NCBI GenBank assembly: GCA_963575745.1
Contig: CAUYUJ010006335.1
Location: 126,001-190,000, forward strand
Origin: Prorocentrum cordatum
Lineage: Eukaryota > Sar > Dinophyceae > Prorocentrales > Prorocentraceae
Reading direction: 5' to 3'
DNA: 64,000 nt
Made by a program: the position numbers and the translations under genes
Notes under the pieces: model-generated
Database searches by the model: none
What the model was told of the DNA's origin: nothing
Seen by the model: the letters and a program-made list of their open reading frames with translations, nothing else
Shown: piece by piece, positions 12,497-22,499 of the stretch
Layout of the letters: each line of letters begins with the position of its first letter
Numbering within the stretch: position 1 is the stretch's first letter

Positions 12497-12796
12497 GTGG
12501 ACGAGCAGACGAACAGGAAGAGGAGGAGGAGGAGGAGGACCAGTGTAAACCCAAGAGTCATCAACGATGTTGGAATTTACCCTCCCTCCAAGTTCCCTCT
12601 GCATAGACCCCTACAACGGTTAAATTACATTGAGGGAACTGCCTCGTTGGAAGACAACCGCTTGGAGATCCTGAAGCATGCCGAAACATTATTCTCGGTA
12701 TTCCAACGCCACCTATCAACCTGGCTGCTGCGTCTTGACGATCCGGAATCGTGCTACAACGCCATTTTGAGACTTCAGCACCGCGTATCAACATAA
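12497..12796 (+). CDS. Possible small protein or terminal exon, function unknown
   Basis: A 99-residue frame with an Arg-rich, low-complexity start (from GGA repeats) followed by about 75 residues of ordinary composition, including the segment ILKHAETLFSVFQRHLSTW and a Leu/Asp-rich C-terminus. Base composition across this part is less GC-rich than its surroundings, unlike the shadow frames elsewhere. I recognise no family. It could be the last exon of an upstream gene or a chance frame. The given start precedes the repeat-derived part and may not be the true one. Confidence 0.25.
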   Translation: MDEQTNRKRRRRRRTSVNPRVINDVGIYPPSKFPLHRPLQRLNYIEGTASLEDNRLEILKHAETLFSVFQRHLSTWLLRLDDPESCYNAILRLQHRVST

Positions 12797-12879
12797 CTGT
12801 TGCACCAGCATAATCCTGAACCCTTCCAGAACATCATTTCTGGTACGTTGATCATGAGAATCCGTTTCAAATTTTGAAA

Positions 12880-13117
12880 ACGAATGTGCGCGGCGCTAAG
12901 GCGTGAGCCACGTTTTGAAAACCACCCGCCCTCAATCCGTGAAACTCTTGCGATTTTTTACAACGAATGTGCGCGGCGCTGAGGCGAGAGTCACAATTCG
13001 AAAACCACCCGCCCTCAATCCGTGAAACGCTTGCAAGTTTTGAAAAAACGAATGTGCGCGGCGCGTAGGCGAGAGCCACATTTTGAAAACCACCCGCCCC
13101 CCATCTGTGAAACTGTT
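12880..13117 (+). repeat. Tandem repeat, three units of about 84 bp
   Basis: The word ACGAATGTGCGCGGCGC starts each unit at 12880, 12963 and 13048, followed by a conserved CCACCCGCCCTCAATC segment and GTGAAAC. Periods are 83 and 85 bp. A partial unit may precede it at about 12860. The units are open on the minus strand, but the period is not a fixed multiple of three, so coding is unlikely. Confidence 0.85.
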
Positions 13118-13826
13118 GTCACTTGTTAAGAGTCATACATGGTGAGAACGTCTCAGGCGAAATGCCCGGCCCGCCCTAAAAACTGGCCTCGGGGTGCGAC
13201 AGGGAGAAGTTATTTACAAGGAGAAGGAATGGAGGAGGAGGAGGAGGAAAGGGGAGGAGGAGGAGGAGGAGGATGAGGAGGAGATAACCATGTCGAAATG
13301 ACAGAGGGCATGGCATGACCTCCAGTTTTCGATCTGGACGCTATCAAGTGATGTGCTAGTTCTCCATATGGTAGCCGCTCTGCACATCGCAGGGTCGTGT
13401 CTTGAGACCTGGCAGACACCGTGCTGGGTTGGGGTGTTAGGGTAGGACCCCCTGCTCCAGCGAGCTGGATGCGGGACTCGTTCATGCTGCGGCTCACTGG
13501 GATACCACAACCAAAGCGTACGTGCCGAAATCAGAGGTTGGGGGCTGAGATCGCAGCGGAATGGCGAGCCCCCCACCGGGAAATCGGTTTCGGTTTCGTG
13601 TCGTGCGTGTGGGCGAGGCGAAGCTGCGTGGGCGCGCGAGAGGAATGACCCTGCCGTCGCCAGGGCGACTCGGATGCAGAGGACCGCCCTTCCGCCCCTG
13701 GTGGGCGCGCGGTGGCCCAGGATGTCCCGCCGTGGTGTTCTGTGGTGTCCCGTTGGTGTCCCGTCGGTGTTTCGTCTGCGGTGGGTGGGCGGTGGCTGGG
13801 GGTGTCCCGCCTTGGTATCGGTAGAG

Positions 13827-13996
13827 AAGTCGATAGTGAGAGATCGATAATGACATCGCCAGAATGGGATGGATAGAGAGAGATTGAAGGTGAGATCGAC
13901 AGTGAGGCTGATTATGACATTGGTTGTGAGATCGGTAGTGAGATCGATAGTGAGATCGAAGGCGAGATCGATAGTGAGAACGATAGTGACATTGTA
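13827..13996 (+). repeat. GAGATCGATAGT minisatellite
   Basis: A 12-bp word (GAGATCGATAGT and variants) is repeated irregularly over about 170 bp. Confidence 0.75.
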
Positions 13997-14149
13997 TCGC
14001 AGCGCAACATCGTCATCACGCGTCGTCGCTCACTTGAGGGCGCGTCACCAGCATCGTCATCATCACACCCATCGCATTTGCCAGCAGTCGGTTCTTTCCC
14101 CCCACGCCCCAACCTCCTTATCACCCGAAGGGTGGCCGCATAGGTATGT

Positions 14150-14770
14150 TGAGGCGGAGGAGGAGGAGCAGGAGGAGGAGGATAAGGAGGAGGAGGAGGA
14201 GGAGGAGGAGGAGGAGGAAGTAGGACGAGGAGGCGGAGGAGGCGGAGGAGGAGGAGGAGGAGGCGGAGGTGGAGGCGGCGGCGGTCTTCAGGAGGAGCTC
14301 CTGGAGCAGTCGAGGCACAAGGTGCAGAGGGAAGAGCGCGAGCATAAGCAGGCCAGCTGCCAAAGCCGCGCACCAGTCAGACCTAGACCCTCCCCGCCCT
14401 CCCCGCTCCTCCCTCCCCGATCCCCGCGCTCTCCGCATCCACTCACTCCCGCCATTCTCGTCCCCGCCCGCCTCTTTCGCCGTCTCCCTCTCGCCTCTCC
14501 CCGCCCCTGCGTCCTTCATGCCCACGTCGCTCCGGCGGTTCCCTTCTTCTCCTCCTCTTCCTCCTCCTCCTCCTGCTCCCCCTGCGCCTCCTCCTCCTCC
14601 TCCTCCTCCTCCTCCTCCTCCTGCGCCTACTCCTCCCCTCCTACCCACGTCGCTCCGGCGGTCCCCCTCCTGCGCCTCTTCCTCCTCCTCCTGCTCCTCC
14701 TCCTCCTTCTCGTCCTCCTCCTTCTCCTCCCTCTCCTCCGCCTCCTCCTCCTCCTCCTGCGCCTCCTCTC
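14150..14770. repeat. (GGA)n tract followed by (CTC)n tracts
   Basis: GGA triplets on the plus strand from about 14150 to 14275, then, after unique C-rich sequence, CTC triplets at about 14545-14635 and 14670-14770. The purine-rich strand therefore switches within about 300 bp. Confidence 0.85.
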
Positions 14771-14928
14771 CCTCGCATGCCGGACCCCGACCGACTCCAG
14801 ACGAGCCAGGCACCCGATACCCGCTTTTCCGAGTGGGCGGTCGGACGCACGGGATGCTGCAGTTTATACCGAGCTTGGGGCGCGGCCCTCTTCGGATCCA
14901 TGCACAACGTTAAGGAGGCAAACAACAC

Positions 14929-15330
14929 ACAGACACGAATAGTCGTCGATCCCCAGGAACATATGGGAAAGTATGTGAAAGCATCCGAAGTGTAAGGGGA
15001 AGACGAAAGCCCAGAACATCTGCAAAGACATGAAACAAACTCACACAGACACGAACAATCGTCGATCCCCAGGAAGAACATAAAGTGGAGGCCCATGCCA
15101 AGAAACACCCTGCTTGCCTTCAGGGTGCCCTGGGTTTCTTTGGTTTCGATGGTTTTGCGATGGAAAGCGTGACGTTCCCACACCAAAAATCCATGGACGT
15201 CCTGGTGTTTCAGGGTTGGGTTTCTTGTGGAAAGTTTCTTGTGGACTGGCCTCCACTGTATGGGAAAGTATGGGAAAGCATCAGAAGTGGACGGGGAAGA
15301 CGAAAGCCCAGAACATCTGCTTGTATATGG
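14929..15330 (+). repeat. Dispersed repeat segments and an imperfect inverted repeat
   Basis: The word CACAGACACGAA with a following CGTCGATCCCCAGGAA occurs at about 14930 and 15045; related sequence recurs at 36580. GGGAAGACGAAAGCCCAGAA occurs at 14997 and 15294. Between them, 15085-15258 forms an imperfect inverted repeat whose outer arms share GTGGAGGCC and AAGAAAC, with an inner hairpin CACCCTG/CAGGGTG at about 15106-15127. This could be a small non-autonomous element; no coding is seen. Confidence 0.6.
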
Positions 15331-15527
15331 GGAATCCTGGGACTTGTGTCTATTCATCTGTAAGGGCTTCGCCCCCTGCCGCCAGCCCCCCCCTCTATCA
15401 TAATGGGATATATGAGAGTCGCGTTGGTGCGTCTCGGCGCTGCCTTGGCGCATCCGGGAACATCATGCGGGGGCGGATGGGAATCATCAGCGCATATTGA
15501 TTCGTTGGCGTTCTGGCAAGACCACAG

Positions 15528-15742
15528 GGGGCGGCGGATGGAAGACGCCTACGGCGAATCACCGCCGCCCCCTGCCTTTCGAGAAACGCCTAGGTGGCCG
15601 AACGTTGAGGCCAGACCTGCCAAGCTATCGGATCATGTGTTCCCCGAATCGGTTTGGAGAGCCTTCGGGGAACACGTGGGCATCTTGAGAGTCATCTTGG
15701 CCGCCTGGAGGCCATTTTGACCCTTTCGGGCCTTCTTGGAGG
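15528..15742 (+). repeat. Dispersed repeat D, copy 1 (with hairpin)
   Basis: About 215 bp nearly identical to 23229-23435. It opens with a perfect inverted repeat, GGGGGCGGCGG and CCGCCGCCCCC, around a 24-nt loop. Both copies stay open in one frame for about 50 residues (including RWPNVEARPA and SDHVFPESVW), but they differ by a 2-nt indel near the end, which argues against selection for a protein. Confidence 0.8.
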
Positions 15743-16310
15743 ACGTCTGCTCTTGGGCCGTCTTAGAGGCCATCTTGAGCGTCTTGGAGGCCTCTTGGGC
15801 CGTCTTGGGGACCTCTTGGGGCAGTCTTGGGCCTCTTGGGCGATCTTTGGGGGCACTTGGGCCGTCTCGGGCCGTCGGAAGGCCGAAAAAAAGCAAATGC
15901 CACAATCCTCCAACAACTCATGAAAAATCAATGACTTTGGCCTTTTCGGCTTTCCTGGAGGCCCTCTTGGAGGCCTCTTGGGCCATCTTGGGCCATCTTA
16001 GTGCCATCTTCGGTCGTCTTGGTGGGCCCCTGGCCCGTCCGACGCCGTCGGAAGCCGTTTGGGGGGCCTCTCTGAGTCGACTTGGGGCCCTGTTGGAATG
16101 CTCCAGGGCTGTCCTGGAGGCCATCTTGGGTGTCTTAAAAGCCTCCTGGGCCGTCTTGGGGGCCTCTTGGGGCCGTCTTGGGGGCCTCTTGGGCCGTTCT
16201 GGGGCCATCTTGGAGGCATCTTGGGCGATCTTTGGGCATCTGTGGGGGGGCTCTTGAGCCGTCTCGGTCCGTCGGAAGGCCGAAAGGAAGCAAGTGTCAC
16301 AATCGTTCAA
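15743..16310 (+). repeat. CTTGG/GGCCTC-type repeat block with an AT-richer spacer
   Basis: Two runs of CTTGGGCCGTC/CTTGGAGGCC units separated by an AT-richer segment of about 80 bp (15875-15950). A similar spacer ends the block at 16270-16320. The same alternation is seen at 22505-23110 and 28140-29540, suggesting a higher-order unit of several hundred bp. Confidence 0.8.
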
Positions 16311-16323
16311 AAACCTAAGGCAA

Positions 16324-16388
16324 ATAGTAGTTCACGGTATTGTTCATTTCACATGTTCGCTTGAGTTGCTCGGTAGCCATCGCTTCTG
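16324..16388 (+). repeat. Terminal repeat A1 of the DIRS-like element
   Basis: 65 bp matching 22314-22378 with four substitutions. It begins ATAGTAGTTCAC and ends CATCGCTTCTG. It lies about 310 bp upstream of the gag-like frame and just after the CTTGG-type block. Confidence 0.75.
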
Positions 16389-16701
16389 TTCGAGCTGCGC
16401 TGTGTTATGGCCCTCTTCGCCCCTGGTCTCCACCAAGTTCGGGACTGGGCCGCCACAGGACCGTACGCCGCCAATCTCTGGAGCAGCTGGCAGCGCGAGT
16501 GTCACTGCACGTGCACCTTCAGCGGGGAGCACGACAAAGATCTGGTCCAGCTTCTGCAACGGCAGCTGGACAGGTGCGGGCCTGAACAGCTTCGACACGC
16601 CCCACCTCCGCGCTGCCCCTCCTTCTTCTGAGAGGTGACCGTGATCGTCTTCCTGGCGTCCCTGGCCGCCTTTGCCTGCGGGTACTTGGTGGGTCGGCTC
16701 C

Positions 16702-18143
16702 ATGGCCGTGATCCCGCACGGCCTGACGGACATGATGAAGGCGGCGCGGCCTGGGGACCGAGTGTACTGCCTGTACAGCCTGGGGGAGAAACTGTATCAC
16801 GAGCGCCTGCTATGCGGGCACGTGGCAAGCTCACTCTGGGCGGTGGCGACGCCTGACGGGGACGTCTTCGTCGAAGACTTCTCCGACGCGGACCGCGCGG
16901 AGGTGCACCTCGGTGGCCCGCGCGGCGGCCCGCCGCCACAGCTGCGCAAGAAGCTCCCCTACAGGTCCGACCTGGGCAAGGACGCGCTGGCCGCCCTGAT
17001 GGCGGAGGGTGCGCAGCTGGCCGAGCGGGAGCGTGCCGCCCTTCCCGCGGGCCGCCGCCTCCGAGGCAAGCAGGCCGCCCCCGCAGTGTCGCCCGAGACG
17101 CCGATCGTCCTCGACGAAGGCACGCCGACGCTCGTCGGCTCCGACGCCGAGCGGCGCGACCGCCCGGCGGGCCTGTCGCTCCCGCCCCCAGCGCGTGCGC
17201 CCCCGCCGCGCGCGGGCCCGGGCGGGGCGCCCCTACCGCCAGTGCGGCTCGACGACGGCTGGGTGGCGCTGGAGACGCGGCTGGGCTTCAAGCGGGGCGC
17301 TCCGGTGGACGTGGCCCTCGCCGCGGTCCACGCCAGCGGCGACCGCGCCCTGGCATCCTTCCCCGATGGTGTCATCGCGCTCGCGCGCGTCGGCGCACTT
17401 GAGGACGTGTTGGACCCACCTCGACCGGAACCTCATGCAGTGCTGGACGAGCGCATCCTGCAGTACCGACGGAGTGGCACGGGACAGCGGCGCAGGGCCT
17501 TCGCTGAGGTGGTCGCTGAGCAGCAGGAGGCGCTGGACACCAAGGAGTGGCGCATTGAGGGGCCCGCCACCGTCGGCTGGTTGCTTCAGGCACGCCTGGA
17601 GCAGGGCGGCGGGCCCGTCCAGCGCCGCTACTGGTGGAGACAGATTTTGGGGTTGGCAGCCGCTGACCCCCGAGTGGACGAACATTTGTTCTTGTGCCAG
17701 CTCCTGGAGACCGCCGCCGCGGCCGACCAGCTCAACCTGCCGGGGTGCGAGACGTTTGAGCTCGCGGCCCGGCGCTTCCAGCTCTGGGAGGAGGTGTGCT
17801 CCGAGGCGCTGCGGCCGGCAGAAGTCTCAGGCACCGCCGGTGCTGCAGCTGACGCCGATGGCTGGCTGGACGAGCGCCGCATCTTTCAGGAGGGGCACGC
17901 GCGAACTGGCGCGCCCTGGTGGCGCCGACTGTGGAGCGCCACGTGGCGGCGAAGATGCAGGAGGAGAGCGCCATCCTCAAGGGGCGGCGCAAAGGGAGGG
18001 AGGAGCGCCGCATGGCGCGTGGCGAGAGCAGCAGCGCGGCCGACGCCGACCTCGGCGACCCAGGCGGAGGCGGCGGCGGCTCGGGCGGCGGTGCAGGCCC
18101 CACAGGCCGAGGGCGTGGCGCCCGCGGCCGTGGGCGGGGCTAG
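16702..18143 (+). pseudogene. Gag-like ORF of the DIRS-like element (frameshifted)
   Basis: From the ATG at 16702 the frame reads about 400 residues: an N-terminal globular part, a Pro/Arg-rich linker around 17160-17230, and a long mixed segment with no motif that I can name. Near 17905 it shifts to another frame that ends at 18141-18143 after a Lys/Arg/Glu-rich helix (ERHVAAKMQEESAILKGRRK) and a Gly/Arg-rich tail. Position just upstream of the reverse transcriptase and the basic, Gly-rich C-terminus fit a nucleic-acid-binding Gag-type protein, which is an inference from location and composition. It could be translated separately from the polymerase ORF. There is no zinc knuckle. Confidence 0.5.
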
Positions 18144-18232
18144 CCCGCCACCTTCTTTCGGTTGGCGCGCGGCCGCTGCAGGCCCCCGGGCAGCGGGCGC
18201 TACTTCAGGGGAGGGCTGCCACTGTGGTGGTG

Positions 18233-19559
18233 ATGGCGGCCTCGGCGCAAGGGGTCATGGGCGCGACGCTGGCGCGCGACGTTCTGCCCCTCCCGTCGGA
18301 CCAGTCGCTCGACGAGCTGCTGCTAGGCGCGGCGGCCCGCCTGCTGCCGCGCGGCGGCGGACGGCGTGGGCGGCTTCGGCAGCAGCAGGAGGCTTGGCTG
18401 CGCGAGGGCATCGCCGCCCTCAACGACCTGGGCGGTCGCGGCGCTGACGTTCCGGCTGGGCCCCCAGCCGCCTGTCAGGCTGCGGCGGTGCGGCACCTCG
18501 CACGGCTGTATGGCAGAGTGGAGCAGCCGCCAGCCGACATGACCCCCATGGGGGCGTGGCAGACGCTCCAGGCTTCGCGGAACGGCTATGCAGATATCAT
18601 GGCTGACGGCGCTTGGACGACCTACAGGAGGGGGGCCATGGCGCCCCCGCGGGCTGCGGCCGGGCGTGTGCGGCTCAGTGACGTGCTGCCGACGCACCTG
18701 CAGACTATCCTGTCAGATTCTCCACAGATGTTACGAGAGCCTGAGGCTCGCAATTTTGCTTTGGGCACGGCCCCGCGGGTCAGTGCTATGGGCCCTGTGC
18801 TGCAGAGGCACGGCTACCACTACGGCGAGTGCCTTTCCGAGCTGCTCTCCGCGGGCATCATCGAGCGCGTGGGCGAGGGCAGCATCATCGAGCGCGCTGG
18901 CATCTTCTTCGTTCCGAAGAAGGACTCCTCGTTGCGGTTGATTTTCGACACCTAGGAGGTCGAACGCGCCAGGAGCCGCCGTGCACACTTTGGCGCACCT
19001 GGAGGTGGACGCCCCCAAGGGAGTCGCGGTGGTCTTCGCTGACGTGGACTGCTGTTTCCACCAGTACGAGCTGCCACCTTGGACGCGCCACTTTTTCGGA
19101 CTACCTGCCGTGCAGGCGCGCTTTCTCTAGCCAGTGGCTCGCCAGCTCCTGGGCTTCGTTGCCAGGGTGGCCCCGATGGGCTGGTCGCGGGCTGTGCGCC
19201 TCATCCAGGAGGCCCACGCCCACATCTTGGGTGGTGTCAGGCTGGAGTCGCCGTGGATTGCCGACAAGGTGCCCACCCGGGCACTCGGCGCGGACTGCCC
19301 CGCTGCCAAGATGCGGTGCACCGACAACGTTGCTGTTTTCACATCGGGCAGTGGCGACCCCGTGCTGGAGGTGGAGCATGTGCTGGCCGCCTTGGGCGAG
19401 CGGGGGATCCAGGCCTCCTTCGACAGCGACGACGGCGACCTCCACACCCTGCTCGGCTATGTGCTGCACAAGCCCTCCGCCACTTGGCGGCTGTCGCGGA
19501 GCAAGTTCTGGCGACTGAAGTCAGCCTCGATTTTGTGCTCGCGCCCAGACGTCTTGTGA
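18233..19559 (+). pseudogene. Reverse transcriptase domain of the DIRS-like element (broken)
   Basis: The frame opens at the ATG at 18233 and runs through a variable leader to FFVPKKDSSLRLIFDT, the fingers region common in dinoflagellate retroelement polymerases. A stop follows at 18953-18955, but shifting one base restores the domain: palm motif A reads VVFADVDCCFHQYELP, with a catalytic Asp, near 19020-19070. A TAG at 19128-19130 then interrupts it, followed by PMGWSRA (motif B region, about 19174) and CTDNVAVF (motif C region, about 19318). The expected motif C is Y-x-D-D/N, so the Tyr is replaced by Cys. Frameshift and stop are read directly; the activity of the ancestral enzyme is known for the family. 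Confidence 0.75.
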
Positions 19560-20330
19560 CGGGGCGCGAGTTTGAGAGGCTCATGGGTCACATTACCTTG
19601 ACCGTGATGCTGCAGCGGCCAATGCTCTCTTTGTTCCACGCCATCTACGAGTTCTGCCGGCGCTCGCGTGACAGGCGGCAGCCCCTATGGACATCAGTCA
19701 AGCGTGAGCTCGCTTGGCTCAGGGCTCTCCTTCCGTGCGTGACGGCCCTGTTGAGTCGCACTTGGTGCGACCGAGTCACGGCTACTGACGCCTCGCCGGG
19801 GGGGTCGGCGTCGTCGAGCAATCGTGGCCCGTCGGGGTCGTGCGACGAGTTGGCGGCCTGTCGGAGCGCAGCCGCTTTCGAGGGGCCCTTACGGCGGACT
19901 ACGCCCCCCGGGACACGCTGGGCGAACAGCAGCTCCTGCGCGCCTCCTCGGCGGACGCGGTGGCGGAGGGCGCCCGCGCGCACTTCGAGGAGGTCCCCGC
20001 GGGGCGACTCTTGGCCGAGCCCTGGGCGGTGGTAGCTGCGCGGCGATGGCGCCGCGCCGCCGCCATCCACGTCCTGGAGGCTGAGTGGGCGCGGTGGTCC
20101 GTTCGCCGCCTAGTTCGGAATGCTCAGTTGCATGGACTTCGGCACCTCGTCCTGGGGGGCAACTTCGGGGTGGTATGTGCGCGTGAAAAAGGAAGGGCCG
20201 CTCGCTTTGCACTCAGCGGGGTCTGCCGTGAGAATTGCGCGCTTGCGATTGCGACGGGAATCCAGTTCAGGTCCCGGTGGATCCCCTCCGGGCTCAATCC
20301 GGGGGGCGCTCCTTCACGGAGGTTCATGGC
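19530..20330 (+). pseudogene. RNase H domain of the DIRS-like element (catalytic residues lost)
   Basis: After the connection segment (EFERLMGHITLTVM, frame 2) the motif ATDAS at about 19780 marks the first catalytic Asp. Immediately after, at a run of seven G (about 19798), the frame shifts to frame 1 and continues with SERSRFRGALTADYAPRDTL, HVLEAEW (the Glu position), LGGNFGVV and NPGGAPSR. In intact relatives the last two positions normally read D-N and N-P-A-D-x-P-S-R, so two acidic residues appear to have become Gly. The first and second acidic residues remain. The domain would degrade the RNA strand during element replication; this copy should be inactive. Confidence 0.65.
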
Positions 20331-20414
20331 GGGTGCAGCGCTACATCATCACACAGCACGGCAACCACAGAGGATGCACGCCCTCCGTAAACATCGGCTC
20401 GAACGACGACGTCA

Positions 20415-21440
20415 ATGCCACCTCGGGTCTTCTGGGTCAGCCCCGCCTTCGACCAGCGCGCCCGCGATGTCGTGGAGCCCCAGCCGATGCGGATCACCCG
20501 GCGCGCCTCAGGATCGGGAGGCGGGCGCTGGCCGCCCGGCCCTTCGGGCTCCCGCCAGGGCTGGACATCCCGGGCGCCTGTGGGCGCCATGCCCGCCTGG
20601 CGCGGCGCGCGGCGGGCGCAGCTGTGTCCGCGGCTCTTGCGGCTTGCCGCCAACCGCGTGCTTCCCGCCACGGAGCGCACCTACCTGTGGGCGCTGACCA
20701 TGTTCTTTGGCTGGCTCAGGCTGAAGGCGCTCCCGGAGTGGGCGCCCCTGCAGCAGGGCCTCGCCCTGGCCGACTACGCCGAGGGGGCCTTCGACCGCGG
20801 CGTGGGCAGGGGGGCGTTCTCACGCACCCTTTGTGCTGTGGCCTGGGGAGAGCCTGTGCTGGGGGGCCCCGCGCGGCGCCTCTATCCCTCAGCGCGCTCG
20901 TCGCAGGCCGACCGGGCTCGGCTCCAACCAGGGCGCTCGCGCCCGCCGCTGCCTCGGTTGCTGGAGCTGGCGTTCGCGGCGGTGCTGGCCTCGCTGGGAA
21001 AGCCAGACTCCGGTCTGTGCGTCCTGGTCATGTTCGAGTGCTTCGATCTACCCCGGCAGCGCTGGATTGGACGAGCTGTTCTACGCCTGCAGTCTCCCCT
21101 GCGCGAGGACGGACCATCGGTTCGCCCCAGCTACTCGCAATCCCTTGCCGACTTCCACGATGCCTCTCAGCGCCTCAATCTCGTCGCTTTGGGCTTCGCG
21201 CCTCGCTGTCAGAGGCGCGGGGGCGCGACGCACGATCGCGCAGAAAACTGCCGATCGCTATTAGAGGTCCAAAGGCGCCACGTCCCGCCGCCGCGTCGGT
21301 CAGGAGATGCGACAAGACCGGGCGGCGGGCGCTGGTGCTGCGGAGCCTCAGCAGCGCGCAAAAGGACGAGTGCGAGCACTGGGCAACAGCCGCCCCGAGG
21401 CTCTTCGGCAACGCCTTCGTGCTGCCCTCCGTGCAGGTAG
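20415..21440 (+). pseudogene. Tyrosine-recombinase-like (integrase) domain of the DIRS-like element
   Basis: In frame 3 an N-terminal SAM-like helical segment is readable (RVLPATERTYLWALTMFFGW, then LQQGLALADYAEGAFDRGVG) and continues to PLPRLLELAFAAVLASLGK. Downstream the sequence decays: the segment that should hold the conserved Arg box is out of frame near 21040-21080. The C-terminal box is recovered in frame 2 as SVRRCDKTGRRALVLRSLS (about 21290-21345). The family expectation there is R-R-Y, so the nucleophilic Tyr appears to be Cys. Such enzymes insert the circular DNA copy of DIRS-order elements into the host genome. The assignment rests on the pattern and the position between RNase H and methyltransferase; a core-domain search would decide it. 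Confidence 0.5.
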
Positions 21441-22250
21441 GCTCGGAGAACGACGGGCGTTTCTCGACCTCTCCTCGGGGGCCAGCGGGCTCGCCGCGGA
21501 GCTCAAGAAAAGAGGTCACGCTGTAGTATCAATTGATCTGTTGCTTGGCCCCGAGTGCGACCTGCTACAGGACGACGTGTTTCGCACCTTGCGAGGCTGG
21601 CTAGAGCCAGGCATCATTTGGGGCATTTTCTCGGGTTGCCCCTGCGAGAAATGGACTCAAGCACGCCGTGCGCCGCCGCGTAGTGTCGTGCCCCGCCGTC
21701 TTCGTGCCGAAGAGCACCTGCGGGGCCTTCCTGGTTTAGAGGGCGCCGACTATCGAGCATTCGTTGACTCCGACAAGCTCGCTGACAGGATAGCTTTCTT
21801 GTTGCGGATCGCCCTTTCGTGGCAGCTCCCTGCGGGGGAAGAGAATCCAGCCTCTGGCCCCCTCTGGCTCTTGCCCGCCGACGGCGCTTCTGTGCTCGCG
21901 CATGTGTCAATGAGATCGTCTTTGACTACTGCGGTGCAGGGCGCCCTTTTCGCGCCCGCACCCGCATGTTGTTAGCCAACATTGCAGTGCCGCATGAACT
22001 GTGCGTCTGGCAGTGCAAAGGTCGAGGAATCTGTGCGTCTTCTGGCAAGCCTCACATCGTTTTGACTGGTGCGTCTAAAACTGGCTTCCTTACCCGTCTC
22101 AAGGCTGCCTACCCGCCGCGCCTCTGTTCGGCGCTCGCTCGAGAATTCTCGAACAGTTGCCTTTCTCTTCGGGCCAAGCGACTTTGGAATTTAATACGGT
22201 GGACCAGCGCATTGCCTGGAGGCGGTTTTCCTCGTGAAGGTGGGTTGCGT
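21430..22250 (+). pseudogene. Methyltransferase-like domain of the DIRS-like element
   Basis: Frame 1 reads FLDLSSGASGLAAELKKRGH followed by VVSIDLLLGPECDLL, a Rossmann-type S-adenosylmethionine-binding start, then IFSGCPCEKWTQARR (a P-C motif in the catalytic region), LPAGEENPASGPLW (E-N-P-x-S) and, after a shift to frame 3 between about 21880 and 21910, FDYCGAGRPFRARTR, CKGRGICASSGKPH and TGASKTGFLTRLK. This arrangement is frequent at the end of dinoflagellate retroelement polyproteins. It resembles DNA methyltransferases but lacks the full P-C-Q motif of cytosine-5 enzymes, so the target base is unknown. The frameshift means this copy is broken. Confidence 0.6.
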
Positions 22251-22485
22251 GGGACTATGTCCCACTCGACGCGTCGCCGTTGCCTCAGCACTCTTCTGGA
22301 AGAAAGCATGAACATAGTAGTTCACAGTATTGTTCATTTCACATGTCCGCTTGAGTTTCTCGGTCGCCATCGCTTCTGCCCTCGCCGGCCCAAAGCCTTT
22401 GCAATTGCTGCGTTTCTCTGTTTCGTTGTGTGGGACTATGGCCCACTCGACGCGTCGCCGTCGCCTCAGCATTCTTCTGGAAGAA
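22249..22485 (+). repeat. Right-end split direct repeats B1-A2-B2
   Basis: B1 at 22249-22304 and B2 at 22430-22485 (56 bp each, three differences) flank A2 at 22314-22378, which matches A1 at 16324. B starts GTGGGACTATG and contains CTCGACGCGTCGCCGT. After B2 the sequence passes into a CTTGG-type block similar to that left of A1. Confidence 0.75.
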
Positions 22486-22499
22486 GAATGAGAAGTCGT

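Larger units (their letters stand above)
16324..22485 (+). mobile_element. Decayed DIRS/PAT-type (tyrosine recombinase) retroelement with split direct repeats
   Basis: Domains follow each other on the plus strand: gag-like protein, reverse transcriptase, RNase H, tyrosine-recombinase-like domain, methyltransferase-like domain. They fall in all three frames with at least six frameshifts and one in-frame stop, so the copy is dead as assembled. A 65-bp repeat A lies at 16324-16388 and again at 22314-22378 (4 mismatches by eye). A 56-bp repeat B lies at 22249-22304 and 22430-22485 (3 mismatches). The order A1-coding-B1-A2-B2 is that of PAT/Ngaro-type DIRS-order elements, which replicate through a circular intermediate instead of LTRs. 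Known PAT elements carry a methyltransferase too, but here it follows the recombinase. The element sits between two CTTGG-type blocks and two copies of repeat D. Confidence 0.7.
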
